Shown in pieces: positions 7,315 through 16,122 of a stretch of DNA of 64,000 nt; the first letter of the stretch is position 1; the number at the start of each line of letters is the position of its first letter. The DNA is from Halorubrum salinarum (lineage in GTDB: Archaea > Halobacteriota > Halobacteria > Halobacteriales > Haloferacaceae): positions 1,984,001 to 2,048,000 of the forward strand of contig NZ_CP053941.1 in assembly GCF_013267195.1 (NCBI RefSeq). Reading direction: 5' to 3'. A program made the translations under genes and the position numbers. The notes beneath the pieces are model-generated. The model was not told the DNA's origin. It saw only the letters and a list, made by a program, of their open reading frames with translations, and made no database searches.

Positions 7315-10035
7315 TCAGCGCCGCGCCCAGTCGAGCATGCGCTCGTAGAAGGGGTCGGAGGCGAGCGCGTCCGCGTCGCCGACGATCGTCAGCTGCTTTT
7401 TCGCCCGAGTGAGCGCCACGTTGACGCGGCGGTGGTCCTCGAAGATGGGCCCGTCGAGGTCGCCGGTGGCGACGAAGGAGACGAGGATGACCTCCTTCGA
7501 GGAGCCCTGGAAGCGGTCGACGGTGTCGACCGTCACGTCGGTCCGGCGACCGATCTCGGCGACCTGCGCCCGGAACGGCGCGATCACGCCGATGTCGTCG
7601 GGGTCGACGCCGGCGGCGACGTAGGCGTCGACGACCGCGGCGACGCGCTCGGCCTCGCGGACGTTCCGGTTGCCGTCGCGCTCCCCGTCCGGGTCGACGA
7701 ACCCCACGCCGCCGGTCAGGTCGGGCGCGAGCGCGTCGGGGTCGACGCCGAGGTCCGCGAGCGTCTGCCCGGCGACCTCGGGCGTGGCGGGCCGGAGCGC
7801 GCCGTCGTAGAACTCCGCCGAGGCGAACGCCTGGATGCGCTGGCTCATCCGGTACTGGCGGTCGAGCATGACGCTCGCGTCCGGGTACGTCTCGATGAGG
7901 CGCTGGAAGAGGGAGGTCTTGAGGTCGTTCTCCGCGCGGACGACCGGCGGGAGCTGCTCGTGGTCGCCGACGAGGACGAACCGGTCCGCGAGGGTGATCG
8001 CGGCGTGGGTCCCCGGCTCCGTGAGCTGGGAGGCCTCGTCGACGAGCGCCACGTCGAACTCGCACTCGCGCATGACGCGGGAGCCGCAGGCCGCGGTGGT
8101 GGCGGCGACGACCGGCGCGTCGCGCAGCTCGGCCGCCTTCGCGTTCGGCTCGCCGCGCTGGACCAGCCGCACGTCCTGCATGTCGCCGCGAACGCCCGTC
8201 TCGGTGCCGACCCTGAGCACGTCGTCGAACCCCTGGTCGCGGAGCGCCTCCAGCGCGTTGTCGACCGCGCGGTTCGTGAACGCGGAGAGCAGCACCCGGT
8301 TCCCCTCCGCGACGAGGGCGCGGATCGTCCGCGCGATAGTGTACGTCTTCCCGGTGCCGGGCGGCCCGTGGATCAGCGCCAGGTCCTCGGCGTCGACCGC
8401 GAGCTCGACCGCCTCGTTCTGGGCCGCGTTGTTGCCGATGTACGCCTCGGGCGCGTCCGGGTCGTCGGTCCCGGGGCTGCCCGGCGGTCGTTCGCTCGGG
8501 TCCCGGAACTCGGGCTCGCGGCGGCCGAACAGCACGTCCTTGCGGTCCGGTTCGCCCTTCAGGACCGCGTCGTGGAGCGCGGTGAGCGAGCGGTCGACCG
8601 ATATCTCGGACGGGTACACGTCGAGCCGGCGCAGCTCGACCGGCTCGTCCGTCTCGACGACCACCTCGTCGCTCCCGAGCGACGTTATCCGGCCGAGCTC
8701 CGCGTGGCCGGAGACGGGGTCGCCGTCGCTCGCGAGCGCCACGTCGCCCTCGCGGAGCTTCGAGACCGCGTCGCCGGGCTTCCGGGCGCGGAGCTCCCAG
8801 CGGGCGTCGTCGATCTCCGTCCGCGCGACCGGTTCGAGGCCGATCAGCGCGCGGTCGTCCGCGGCGCGCTCTTCCGGGCTCTGCTCCCACAGCTTCCGGT
8901 ACTCGGCGTGGGTCTCGCGGCGCTCCTCCTCTAAGGCGACGTAGAAGCGGTCGAAGTAGTCGCGCTCCGCGTCGGGGATCGGCGTCCCGATCTGCCCCGC
9001 CTTCGACTCCTGGTCGAGCCGGCCGGAGACCACCATACAGGCGTCCTGCTCGAAGCAGTAGCTGCACGTCGCGTCCGCCTCGTACCCCGTCGGCACCGTC
9101 GGGCGCTCGCCGGGGTCGTTGAGCGCGCGCCACTCCATCGCCGCGAGGGCGTTGCGCTCGCGCACGACGAACTCCAGGAAGCCGCGCCCGACCGTGAACT
9201 CCTTGGCGGGCGCGAGGTCGCCCGACGCCTCGTTGCGGTCGAGAGCGGTGTTCTTCGTGTACAGCAGCGTCCCGATGTCCGGGTCGACGCCGCGCTCGTC
9301 GAGCATGAGCGCGTAGCAGGCCGCCTGGACCTTGTCGTGGAAGCGCGGCTCCCGCTTGGTGTTCTTCCCGGTCTTCAGCTCGACGGGCGTGCCGCGCCGG
9401 AGCGCGTCCGCGCGCCCCTTCAGCCCGAAGGTGGGCGAGATGAGGCTGAACTCCGAGCGCCACGTGTCGTCGTCGGAGAGCGTCCCCTGCGCGAGCCACC
9501 CCTCGATCGCGGCGGCGTTGCGGCGCACCTCGTCTTCGACCTCCGCGGTCTCGTAGCCGAGGAGGCCGAGTTCGAGCCCCGCCTCCGCGACGCGGTCCGC
9601 GACGGAGGCCTCCAGCTCCATCCCGCGGAGCAGGTCGCCGAACACCTCGTGGACGATGGTCCCCTTGACCACCGGGTAGTTGAGCGGGATCCCGGAGAGC
9701 TTGTTCAGGTAGTACATCCGCGGGCACTGGACCCACGACCGGATCCCCGTCACGTCGACGAGGAAGTCGGGCTGGAGGACGACCCACGACTCGTCGGTCG
9801 TCGCGTACCCCGTCTCGCCGCGGTACTCGTCCTCCTCCGCGTCGGTGACGAGCAGCTCCATCCCCGGATCCGCGTGCTCGGCCGTCTCCGTCCACTTCCC
9901 CCACAGCGTCACGTCGACCGGGTCGCCCGCGCCGCGGTCCGGCCGGACCCGCACCTCGCGGAGGTCGCGCTCGCCGTACGACGTCGACACCGTCCGCGCC
10001 TCCCCGACGGAGACGATCGGCCCCCGAACGTTCAC
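7315..10035 (-). CDS. Dna2-like Fe-S nuclease and SF1B helicase
   Basis: The protein has 906 residues from a GTG at 10035, chosen because a T-rich TATA-like element (10065-10055) sits about 25 bp upstream; the longer frame to 10242 has no conserved residues. The N-terminal half is a PD-(D/E)xK nuclease: H129, D210 and ELK (219-221), framed by four iron-sulfur cysteines C104, C324, C327 and C333 as in Cas4, AddB and Dna2. The C-terminal half is a helicase: Walker A GPPGTGKT, DEAS box in VALVDEASQL, GDHEQLPP, RQYRMS, and motif VI LTRAKKQL. Likely role: flap or end processing in replication and repair. It has no adjacent cas genes. Confidence 0.88.
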   Translation of the reverse strand: MNVRGPIVSVGEARTVSTSYGERDLREVRVRPDRGAGDPVDVTLWGKWTETAEHADPGMELLVTDAEEDEYRGETGYATTDESWVVLQPDFLVDVTGIRSWVQCPRMYYLNKLSGIPLNYPVVKGTIVHEVFGDLLRGMELEASVADRVAEAGLELGLLGYETAEVEDEVRRNAAAIEGWLAQGTLSDDDTWRSEFSLISPTFGLKGRADALRRGTPVELKTGKNTKREPRFHDKVQAACYALMLDERGVDPDIGTLLYTKNTALDRNEASGDLAPAKEFTVGRGFLEFVVRERNALAAMEWRALNDPGERPTVPTGYEADATCSYCFEQDACMVVSGRLDQESKAGQIGTPIPDAERDYFDRFYVALEEERRETHAEYRKLWEQSPEERAADDRALIGLEPVARTEIDDARWELRARKPGDAVSKLREGDVALASDGDPVSGHAELGRITSLGSDEVVVETDEPVELRRLDVYPSEISVDRSLTALHDAVLKGEPDRKDVLFGRREPEFRDPSERPPGSPGTDDPDAPEAYIGNNAAQNEAVELAVDAEDLALIHGPPGTGKTYTIARTIRALVAEGNRVLLSAFTNRAVDNALEALRDQGFDDVLRVGTETGVRGDMQDVRLVQRGEPNAKAAELRDAPVVAATTAACGSRVMRECEFDVALVDEASQLTEPGTHAAITLADRFVLVGDHEQLPPVVRAENDLKTSLFQRLIETYPDASVMLDRQYRMSQRIQAFASAEFYDGALRPATPEVAGQTLADLGVDPDALAPDLTGGVGFVDPDGERDGNRNVREAERVAAVVDAYVAAGVDPDDIGVIAPFRAQVAEIGRRTDVTVDTVDRFQGSSKEVILVSFVATGDLDGPIFEDHRRVNVALTRAKKQLTIVGDADALASDPFYERMLDWARR

Positions 10036-10156
10036 GCCCTCGCTCGGCGGCGGCGGCGAAAAACGCTGTCGGTGGTCGGCGCGCGTCGGCCGTCGCCCCC
10101 GCGTTCGCCCGGCACCGACACGCTCTTGCGCTCGGGACCCCCACGCATCCACCAGC

Positions 10157-10708
10157 ATGCGCGTACGAGACTGGGACGACATCCTCGCGGACGTCGCGAG
10201 CGACTCGACCGACCCCGACGGCTGGCGCGCGGTCGCCGGCACCCGCCGCGGCGGCCTCGGCGAGGACCTCTACTTCGGCCACCCGAGCGTCGGCCTCTAC
10301 CACCTGAAGACGTACGCGAAGAACCCTCGCGACCTCCGCGGCGTCGGCGCGCAGGTCGCCCGCAGCGTCGACGACGAACTCGACCCGCTCCTCCCGGACG
10401 CCGACAGCGACGGGCGGTTCGCGGTCCGGTCGGCCCCGGAAGACGAGGAACACGCCGGGGAGATGGCGACCCGGCTCACGGAGACGCTGCGGGTCCACGC
10501 GGAGGCGCCGACCGACCCCGACCACCTCTTCGAGGACGTGATGGAGGCCGTCGAGTCGCCCGCGTTCGGCCCGATGGAGTACGAGTTCGACGGCCGCCCG
10601 GACGAGCTCGACGAGCTCTCCGACACCTTCGAGGAGGCCGAGGAGCTGCTCACCAGCGAGCTCGACGACCTGATCGAGGACGACGACGTGGACCGCGGGT
10701 TCCACTGA
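10157..10708 (+). CDS. Conserved haloarchaeal protein of unknown function
   Basis: This 183-residue acidic soluble protein begins MRVRDWDDILADVASDSTDPDGWRAVAG and includes GRGGLGEDLYF-like and VGLYHLKTYAKNPRDLRGVG segments. It ends in a Glu/Asp-rich helix predicted to be coiled coil (about 150-175). I recognise no enzyme motif. It is divergent from the Dna2-like gene with only about 120 bp between starts, so a shared function in DNA processing is possible but is guesswork. Confidence 0.8.
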   Translation: MRVRDWDDILADVASDSTDPDGWRAVAGTRRGGLGEDLYFGHPSVGLYHLKTYAKNPRDLRGVGAQVARSVDDELDPLLPDADSDGRFAVRSAPEDEEHAGEMATRLTETLRVHAEAPTDPDHLFEDVMEAVESPAFGPMEYEFDGRPDELDELSDTFEEAEELLTSELDDLIEDDDVDRGFH

Positions 10709-10791
10709 CCGGGGCGACTCCTCGGTCCGCGCGGACCGAGCCTGCCGACCACCGCCGTATCGGTTTTGTCGGTCCGCGGCAAATACCGGGT

Positions 10792-10959
10792 ATGGGACTC
10801 AAAGAAGACACCGCGAACGGCGTAATCTCGCTCGGCATCGGCGTCGTCGTCACCTGGCTCACGGCCGGCGACGGCGACCACAGCACGACTGACCTCCTCG
10901 TCGCGGTCGCGATCAGCTCGTTCCTCTCGGGCTTCTTCACGAGCTACTTCGCGAAGTGA
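10792..10959 (+). CDS. Small membrane protein
   Basis: This 55-residue protein has two hydrophobic stretches (about 10-25 and 36-53) separated by a polar AGDGDHSTTD turn, which suggests a two-helix hairpin. The sequence starts MGLKEDTANGVISLGIGV. TTTTGTC at 10764-10770 gives a plausible promoter. Function unknown. Confidence 0.75.
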   Translation: MGLKEDTANGVISLGIGVVVTWLTAGDGDHSTTDLLVAVAISSFLSGFFTSYFAK

Positions 10960-10996
10960 CGCGCGGAGCGGTGAGGGCGAACCGGAACCGTCGCCC

Positions 10997-11395
10997 TCAG
11001 ATCGCCGTCACCCACGCCCGGTACTCGGCGTCGAGCTCGTACACCTCGCGGAACGCGCGCTCGACGAACCCCGCGACGCGGTTCGCGTCCGACCGCGCGG
11101 TGACGACGGCGTTCGTCCCCTCGGCCTCCTCCGGACTGACGAGCTCGTCGATCCGGAACTCCGGGAACTCCGAGATCAGGTCCTTCAGGCGCTCTAGCTC
11201 CTCGTCGGTACAGTCCATGATGAGCTCCGTCCCCGCGAGCTGGATCCACGGCGGCACCTCGCCGCCCTCGGTGTCGTCGCTGTCGGGGTCGACGTCGACG
11301 GTCATCACGTCGCCGGAGCGCGCGCGGTGCGCGGCCGCGGCGTCGGCGAACAGCTTCAGCCGCTCGTCCTCGCTCGCGGCGTCGAATCTGGTCAT
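10997..11395 (-). CDS. Conserved haloarchaeal protein of unknown function
   Basis: This 132-residue acidic protein contains PPWIQLAGTELIMDCTDEELERLKDLISEFPEFRIDELVSPEEAEGTNAVV (about 48-98). The regular alternation of strands and helices suggests a small alpha/beta fold. No catalytic motif is visible. It is transcribed away from the coiled-coil gene next to it and is convergent with the small membrane protein. Confidence 0.75.
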   Translation of the reverse strand: MTRFDAASEDERLKLFADAAAAHRARSGDVMTVDVDPDSDDTEGGEVPPWIQLAGTELIMDCTDEELERLKDLISEFPEFRIDELVSPEEAEGTNAVVTARSDANRVAGFVERAFREVYELDAEYRAWVTAI

Positions 11396-11465
11396 ACGGC
11401 CGTTCGGCCGCGACGGGGCTTAAAAATCCGTACTCCGCGACCGCGAGGGCTCTGCCCGTCCCCGA

Positions 11466-12641
11466 TCACTCCCGCTCCGTCTCCGCCAGCACGTCCTCGA
11501 CGGTCGACAGCGTCCGCTCGGCCTCGTCGAGCCGCGCCCCGGCCTCCCCCTCCTCGATCAGGGCCAGGTCCTCGTCGTCGAGTTCGTGTCGGACCTCGGC
11601 CGCGCGCCGGAGCCGCTCGTACTCCTCGCTCCGCGCCAGCTCGCGGACGGAGCGCAGGGTGGCGACCGCCTCGTCGTCCGCGATCCGCCCGACGAGCGGC
11701 ACCAGCTCGTCGATCTCGTAAGCGAGCTCGTCGCCGGGCTTCGGCGGCCAGTCGAGGGTCAGCGGCTCGCCGTCGAGGCGTTCGAGGTACGTCCGGTGGA
11801 CCGCGACCGCGGTGCGGAGCGCGCCCGGGTCGTCGACGTAGTGCTCCAGCTTGGAGTTCGTGTAGTCGGCGTACTCCAGCAGCGTCGCGGGCGGCTCCTC
11901 GCCGGCCGCGTGCGTCTCGACGTACTCCGCGAGGTCCGTCGGCGGCACGTCGACGTCGACGAACGGCGTCCCGTCGGCGCGGTCGAGGAAGTCGAACACC
12001 TCGCGGGCGGACGCCGTCTTGAAGAACTCCTCGAACGCCGCCCGGACCGCCTCGTCGTACGCCTCGATCGGCTCGCGGAGGCGGTCGAGGTCCGCGTCGA
12101 GGTCGGCGTCGGCCATCTCCGCGACCTCGCGGAGCCCGTCGAGCCGCGCGTCGAGGCGCTTGCGGGCCTCGCGGGCCGCCTTCCGGGCCGCCCGGTAGTC
12201 GTCGACCGCGTCGTCGTACGCCTCCAGGAGGTCGACGAACTCCCCGGCCGGATCCAGCGCCTCGCGGGCGGCCGCGAAGTCCTCCTCGGAGAGTCGGCGC
12301 TTGTCGACCGCCTCGTCGGCCGCGTCGAACGCTTCCGCGGCCGGGAGGTCGTCGTCGACATCGACCGCGTCGTCGAACTCGCCGCGGAACCGGACGTACG
12401 ACTCGAAGTCGCCGGAGCCGACCGCGTCCTCCTCGAACCGGTCGAGGATCCGGTGCGCGTGCCGGTACGCGTCGGCCGCCCCCTCGACGCGCTCGCGGCC
12501 GTAGTCGCCGATCCGCGACTCGATCCGCCGGAGCTCGTCGTAGCGCTCGCGGAGGCGCGCGGCCGCCTCGCCCGCCTCGGCGACCGGGTCGCCCCCCTCG
12601 CCCTCGGTCCGTCCCGCGGTCCCGCCGGCGCTCCCGGACAT
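11466..12641 (-). CDS. Predicted coiled-coil haloarchaeal protein
   Basis: This 391-residue protein is almost entirely helical, charged and Ala/Glu/Arg/Asp-rich, with long heptad-like runs (about 20-200 and 330-390). A more globular centre contains 'ADGTPFVDVDVPPTDLAEYVETH' and LEYADYTNSKLEHYV. The last part (GRIADDEAVATLRSVRELARSEEY) is again helical. Its start lies 3 bp after the hisI stop, so it is probably co-transcribed with hisI. No enzymatic motif is visible; function unknown. Confidence 0.78.
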   Translation of the reverse strand: MSGSAGGTAGRTEGEGGDPVAEAGEAAARLRERYDELRRIESRIGDYGRERVEGAADAYRHAHRILDRFEEDAVGSGDFESYVRFRGEFDDAVDVDDDLPAAEAFDAADEAVDKRRLSEEDFAAAREALDPAGEFVDLLEAYDDAVDDYRAARKAAREARKRLDARLDGLREVAEMADADLDADLDRLREPIEAYDEAVRAAFEEFFKTASAREVFDFLDRADGTPFVDVDVPPTDLAEYVETHAAGEEPPATLLEYADYTNSKLEHYVDDPGALRTAVAVHRTYLERLDGEPLTLDWPPKPGDELAYEIDELVPLVGRIADDEAVATLRSVRELARSEEYERLRRAAEVRHELDDEDLALIEEGEAGARLDEAERTLSTVEDVLAETERE

Positions 12642-12644
12642 CGG

Positions 12645-13028
12645 TCAGTACACCTCGTCCGGGTCGAAGACGCGCTCGCCGACGTGCTCGCCGTCTATCG
12701 TCCGGTGGAAGCACGACCGGTGGCCGGTGTGGCAGGCGCCGCCCGCCTGGTCGACGAGGTACAGGAGTGTGTCCGCGTCGCAGTCGACCCGGACCTCCCG
12801 GACCGACTGGGTGTGGCCGGAAGTGGCGCCCTTGTGCCACAGCTCCTCGCGGGACCGGGAGTAGTAGTGGGCCTCGCCGGTCTCGCGGGTGCGCGCCAGC
12901 GCCTCGGGCGAGACGTACGCGAGCATCAGCACCTCGCCGGAGTCGGCGTCCTGGGCGACCGCCGGCACCAGCCCGTCCTCGCCGAAGTCGACGTCGATCG
13001 GCTCGGCCTCCGCGTCGGCGTCACTCAT
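12645..13028 (-). CDS. hisI: Phosphoribosyl-AMP cyclohydrolase
   Basis: This 127-residue enzyme opens the adenine ring of phosphoribosyl-AMP in histidine biosynthesis. It has the HisI metal and active-site motifs: [40 protein letters not shown] (about 85-112) and the conserved cysteines in [10 protein letters not shown]. It is stand-alone, with no HisE domain, as in other archaea. It heads a probable two-gene operon with the coiled-coil protein. Confidence 0.95.
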   Translation of the reverse strand: MSDADAEAEPIDVDFGEDGLVPAVAQDADSGEVLMLAYVSPEALARTRETGEAHYYSRSREELWHKGATSGHTQSVREVRVDCDADTLLYLVDQAGGACHTGHRSCFHRTIDGEHVGERVFDPDEVY

Positions 13029-13106
13029 GTCCGTCCGGAGGCGTGGCGCTCGAATAGTCCTTGTGCCTGCGGTCACCGCGCGGGAGCCGCCGTCCGGCGG
13101 TCCGGG

Positions 13107-13592
13107 CTACCCCTGCCGCAGCACGAGCGCGTCCCCGTCGGCGTACGCGTCCGGCCGCCGCTCGACGACCTCGAAGCCGAGCGAGTCGTACAGCGCGAGC
13201 GCGGCGTCGTTGTCCGGGTGCGCCTGGAGCGTCACCGGCCCGTCGGCGTCCGCTATCGCCGCCCGCAGGAGCCCGCTGGCGCGCCCCTCCCGGCGGAACC
13301 CGGGCGCGACGACGAGCTCGGCGAGGTGAACGCCGGGCCGGTTCGGCGCGTCGACCGGGAGCAGGTAGCCGACCACGCGGCCGTCCGCGACGGTCACCCG
13401 GGCGGCGCCGACCGCCAGGCCGTACTCCAGCAGGTCCGGGCTCGGCTGCCGGAGGTGCGACTGGAGCTCGCGGATCCGGTCGGCGTCCGCGGTCCGCCCC
13501 GGCCGGACCCTTGGGTCCGGGCCGTCGCGGTCGCCGTCGTCGCCGCCGTCGCGCTCGTCTCCGCCGGGGCCGGCGGCGTTCTCGCCCGCCAT
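13107..13592 (-). CDS. GNAT family N-acetyltransferase
   Basis: This 161-residue protein has a GNAT fold: strand pair RVTVADGRVVGYLLPVD, then LAELVVAPGFRREGRASGLLRAAI, where R-R-x-G-x-A is the acetyl-CoA pyrophosphate-binding turn (about 98-104), and the closing DNDAALALYDSLGFEVVERRPD. The first 28 residues are a Gly/Asp-rich low-complexity leader. It starts 1 bp after the stop of the DUF92 gene, so the two form an operon. The substrate is unknown. Confidence 0.88.
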   Translation of the reverse strand: MAGENAAGPGGDERDGGDDGDRDGPDPRVRPGRTADADRIRELQSHLRQPSPDLLEYGLAVGAARVTVADGRVVGYLLPVDAPNRPGVHLAELVVAPGFRREGRASGLLRAAIADADGPVTLQAHPDNDAALALYDSLGFEVVERRPDAYADGDALVLRQG

Positions 13593-13593
13593 C

Positions 13594-14928
13594 TCACGCG
13601 GCCCCCCAGAGCGCGACGGCGACGGCCGCGCCGGCCAGCGTCGCGAGGAAGTTCACGGTCTGGTTCCCGATCCGGTCGCCCTCTATCAGCGCGCCGAGGA
13701 GGCTGTCGACGGTCATGCCGGCGACGCCCGCGGCGACGACCGCGCCGCCCGCCGCGACCCCGCCCGGGGTCACCGGGTCGAGGACCGGCGCCCCGGCGGC
13801 GGCGAGGAGGCCGACGAGCAGCGCGCCGGCGAGGCCCGCCAACTCGCCCTGCCAGGTGACCGCGCCGTCGGTGCCGGGCTCGACGCGGCGGAGCGTCGTC
13901 ACCAGCCGCGGGCCGTCGAAGAGGCCGCCGATCTCAGAGGAGAGCGTGTCGGCCATCGCGGTCGCCGTCGCGCCCGCGAACGCGAAGCCGAGCGGCGCGG
14001 CCGGGACCGCGAGGTGCGGCGCGGCCGCGTAGCCCACCACCGCCGCGAGCGCGACCGCGGAGTTCGCCAGCACGTTGCCGGTGCCGCGGGCGCCCTCGTT
14101 CTCCTGGGCGACGCCCCGGGCGGCCTTCTCGTCGAACCGGTACTTCGAGGCGAGGCCGCCGACCGCGTAGAAGGCCATCAGCGTCGCGAACCACCCCACG
14201 CCGCCGAGGACGACCGCGAGCAGCGCCGAGACGACGCCGGTGAGCATCCCGGCCACCGAGGCGGTGCCGATGGCGAACGAGACGTAGCCGAGCGCGCCGG
14301 TCACCGGGAGGGCGACGAGGATGAGCGCGACGCTGACGGTCGGCTCCAGCGCGAGGAACCCCCACGTCACGAACGCGACGAGGATCGTCGTGATGTGCGC
14401 GTCCCGCGAGAACACGAGCGACCGGACCAGCGCGGCCGTGAGCGCGGCCGCCGCCGCGAGGAAGAGGAGGAGGGGGACCGTTGCGCCGTCGACGGGGGCG
14501 CCGGTCTGGAGCCGCACCCCCACCTGGCCGACGAGCGCGGCGGCCGTTCCGGCGACGACGTAGCCGGCGACGAGCGGGAACTCGTCGGTCGTCCGCCGCG
14601 AGACGAGCGTCCGTCCGAGGCGGCCGACGCCGACCGCGAGCGTCGCGGCCGCGAACGCCTCGTACGGCAGCGGGGCGCGCGGCAGCGACGCGAACAGCGC
14701 GAGGCCCGCGCCGGCGAGCGCGAAGGAGACGAGCCCGTACAGCCGCTCCGCCTCGCGGTCGCCGGGCAGCGCGAGCGTCTCGAACCACTCGCCGTCGCGG
14801 ACCCCGAAGAAGGCCGCGCCGGCGACGGCGAAGAAGGGGACGGCGGCGGCGGTGTCGAGCGCCGGTGCGAGGACCGCAATGGCGGCCACCGCGGCGAAGA
14901 TACTCGCGCGTCGGAGCCTCCGTATCAC
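13594..14928 (-). CDS. DUF92 family integral membrane protein (polyprenol/phytol kinase-related)
   Basis: This 444-residue protein has about 12 hydrophobic helices. The C-terminal half matches DUF92: KYRFDEKAARGVAQENEGARGTGNVLANS (about 270-298), 'ADTLSSEIGGLFDG' and 'AGMTVDSLLGALIEG'. Plant members phosphorylate phytyl phosphate (VTE6). The N-terminal half resembles a dolichol-kinase-like membrane region. A role in isoprenoid phosphate salvage is likely but unproven. The start is GTG at 14928 with a TTAAGTG element at 14957-14951. Confidence 0.82.
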   Translation of the reverse strand: MIRRLRRASIFAAVAAIAVLAPALDTAAAVPFFAVAGAAFFGVRDGEWFETLALPGDREAERLYGLVSFALAGAGLALFASLPRAPLPYEAFAAATLAVGVGRLGRTLVSRRTTDEFPLVAGYVVAGTAAALVGQVGVRLQTGAPVDGATVPLLLFLAAAAALTAALVRSLVFSRDAHITTILVAFVTWGFLALEPTVSVALILVALPVTGALGYVSFAIGTASVAGMLTGVVSALLAVVLGGVGWFATLMAFYAVGGLASKYRFDEKAARGVAQENEGARGTGNVLANSAVALAAVVGYAAAPHLAVPAAPLGFAFAGATATAMADTLSSEIGGLFDGPRLVTTLRRVEPGTDGAVTWQGELAGLAGALLVGLLAAAGAPVLDPVTPGGVAAGGAVVAAGVAGMTVDSLLGALIEGDRIGNQTVNFLATLAGAAVAVALWGAA

Positions 14929-15014
14929 ACCATTGGCTACCCCCGACGACCACTTAACGGTCCCGACAGCCGTCGGGCGGTCGCTCGGGGCCCCCTCCCG
15001 CCGCGACGCCGCGC

Positions 15015-15128
15015 TCAGTACCGGTACTCGTTGAACTGGACTGCGTGTCCCTCCAGCACGCGGACGGACTCCTCGGGGTCCTCCTCGTCGTCGGCGGTCC
15101 GGTCCTCGTGTGAGTCAACCACTCTCAT
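15015..15128 (-). CDS. Short acidic protein (37 residues)
   Basis: MRVVDSHEDRTADDEEDPEE is followed by SVRVLEGHAVQFNEYRY. A GTTATGTA element about 22-29 bp before the ATG supports a leaderless transcript. The protein is strongly acidic at the N-terminus with a beta-like tail. I do not recognise it; haloarchaea encode many such micro-proteins. Confidence 0.5.
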   Translation of the reverse strand: MRVVDSHEDRTADDEEDPEESVRVLEGHAVQFNEYRY

Positions 15129-15202
15129 ATGCGAGCGGGGCGCTCGCCGGTACATAACTGTTTCCCACGCGGTGAACGTTATCACCCTTCGCGACGCGGC
15201 GC

Positions 15203-15982
15203 TCAGCCGAGTACGCGGTCGATCTGGCCGAGGTGATCGATCACGTGGTCCGGGTCGATGTCCGAGGCCGCGAGGGCGGCCTCGTCGGTGACGCCCGACC
15301 GGACGAGGACGGTCGTCATCCCCGCGCGCTCGCCGAGCGCGATGTCCGTGTCGAGCCGGTCGCCGACGACGAGACACTCCTCGGGGGGGTACGGGAGCCG
15401 CTCGCGGACCATCTCGATGGCGGTGTCGGAGGGCTTGCCGAGGACGGCGTCGGGCTCGCGCTCCGCGACGCCCGCTATCGCGTTGATCACGGCCCCGGAG
15501 CCGGGCACGTCGCGCTCGGGCGCGGGGATCACCACGTCGGGGTCGGTGCCGATGAACGGGATGTCGCGCTCCAAGGCCCACAGCGCGGTACAGAGGTCGT
15601 CGTAGTCGAACCCGCGGTCGATGGAGGCGACCAGGGCGTCGGCGGCGTCGACCTCGTCGGTCGTCGAGAGGCCGGCGGCCGCGAACTGGTCGAGCAGCCC
15701 CGACTCGCCGATACAGAGGAGGTCGGCGTCGGCGTGGCGCTCTCGGAGGTACCGCGTGGTCACGCTGCCGGCGGTGAACACCCGGTCGGCGTCCACGTCG
15801 TACCCCGCCACCCCGAGGCGGTCGACGTACGCCGGGGGCGCCTTCGTCGGGTTGTTCGAGACGAACAGCGTCTCGACTCCCGCCTCGCGGAGCCGGCGGT
15901 ACCCCGCCGGGGCGCCCGGGATCGGATCGTCGCCGCGCACGACCGTGCCGTCGACGTCGACGACGGCGCCGCTGAATTCCAT
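15203..15982 (-). CDS. HAD-IIA (NagD-like) phosphatase
   Basis: This 259-residue hydrolase has HAD motif I VVDVDGTVV (about 7-15), motif II TLFVSNNPTKAP (about 38-49) and motifs III and IV in GKPSD and EECLVVGDRLDTDIALGERAGM. The HAD-IIA cap, PayVDRLGVAGYDVDADRVFTAG, is typical of NagD and p-nitrophenyl phosphatases. It likely dephosphorylates a small nucleotide- or sugar-phosphate. The start MEFSGAVVDVDG puts motif I at the usual place, so the longer upstream frame is rejected. It is divergent from GTP cyclohydrolase III. Confidence 0.9.
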   Translation of the reverse strand: MEFSGAVVDVDGTVVRGDDPIPGAPAGYRRLREAGVETLFVSNNPTKAPPAYVDRLGVAGYDVDADRVFTAGSVTTRYLRERHADADLLCIGESGLLDQFAAAGLSTTDEVDAADALVASIDRGFDYDDLCTALWALERDIPFIGTDPDVVIPAPERDVPGSGAVINAIAGVAEREPDAVLGKPSDTAIEMVRERLPYPPEECLVVGDRLDTDIALGERAGMTTVLVRSGVTDEAALAASDIDPDHVIDHLGQIDRVLG

Positions 15983-16122
15983 GTCGAGGGTGGGAGCGCC
16001 ACGGCCGTAGGGGTTGCGCCCGAATTCGCTGCGTCTCGCGCCGCCCGCCGCACCGATCACGGACTCGGTACCGGTCCCACCTTCGGGATAACGGAAGGGT
16101 AAAGCGGCCGCGTTCCGTATCG

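Noticed and set aside
7315..10035. Stand-alone CRISPR Cas4
   Set aside because: The Fe-S nuclease is fused to a full SF1 helicase and no CRISPR genes are nearby, so Dna2-like repair is the better reading.
10035..10242. Longer N-terminus for the Dna2-like protein
   Set aside because: The added residues are Arg/Gly/Ala-rich with no conservation, and a T-rich promoter element sits just upstream of the GTG at 10035; the extension would also overlap the divergent gene.
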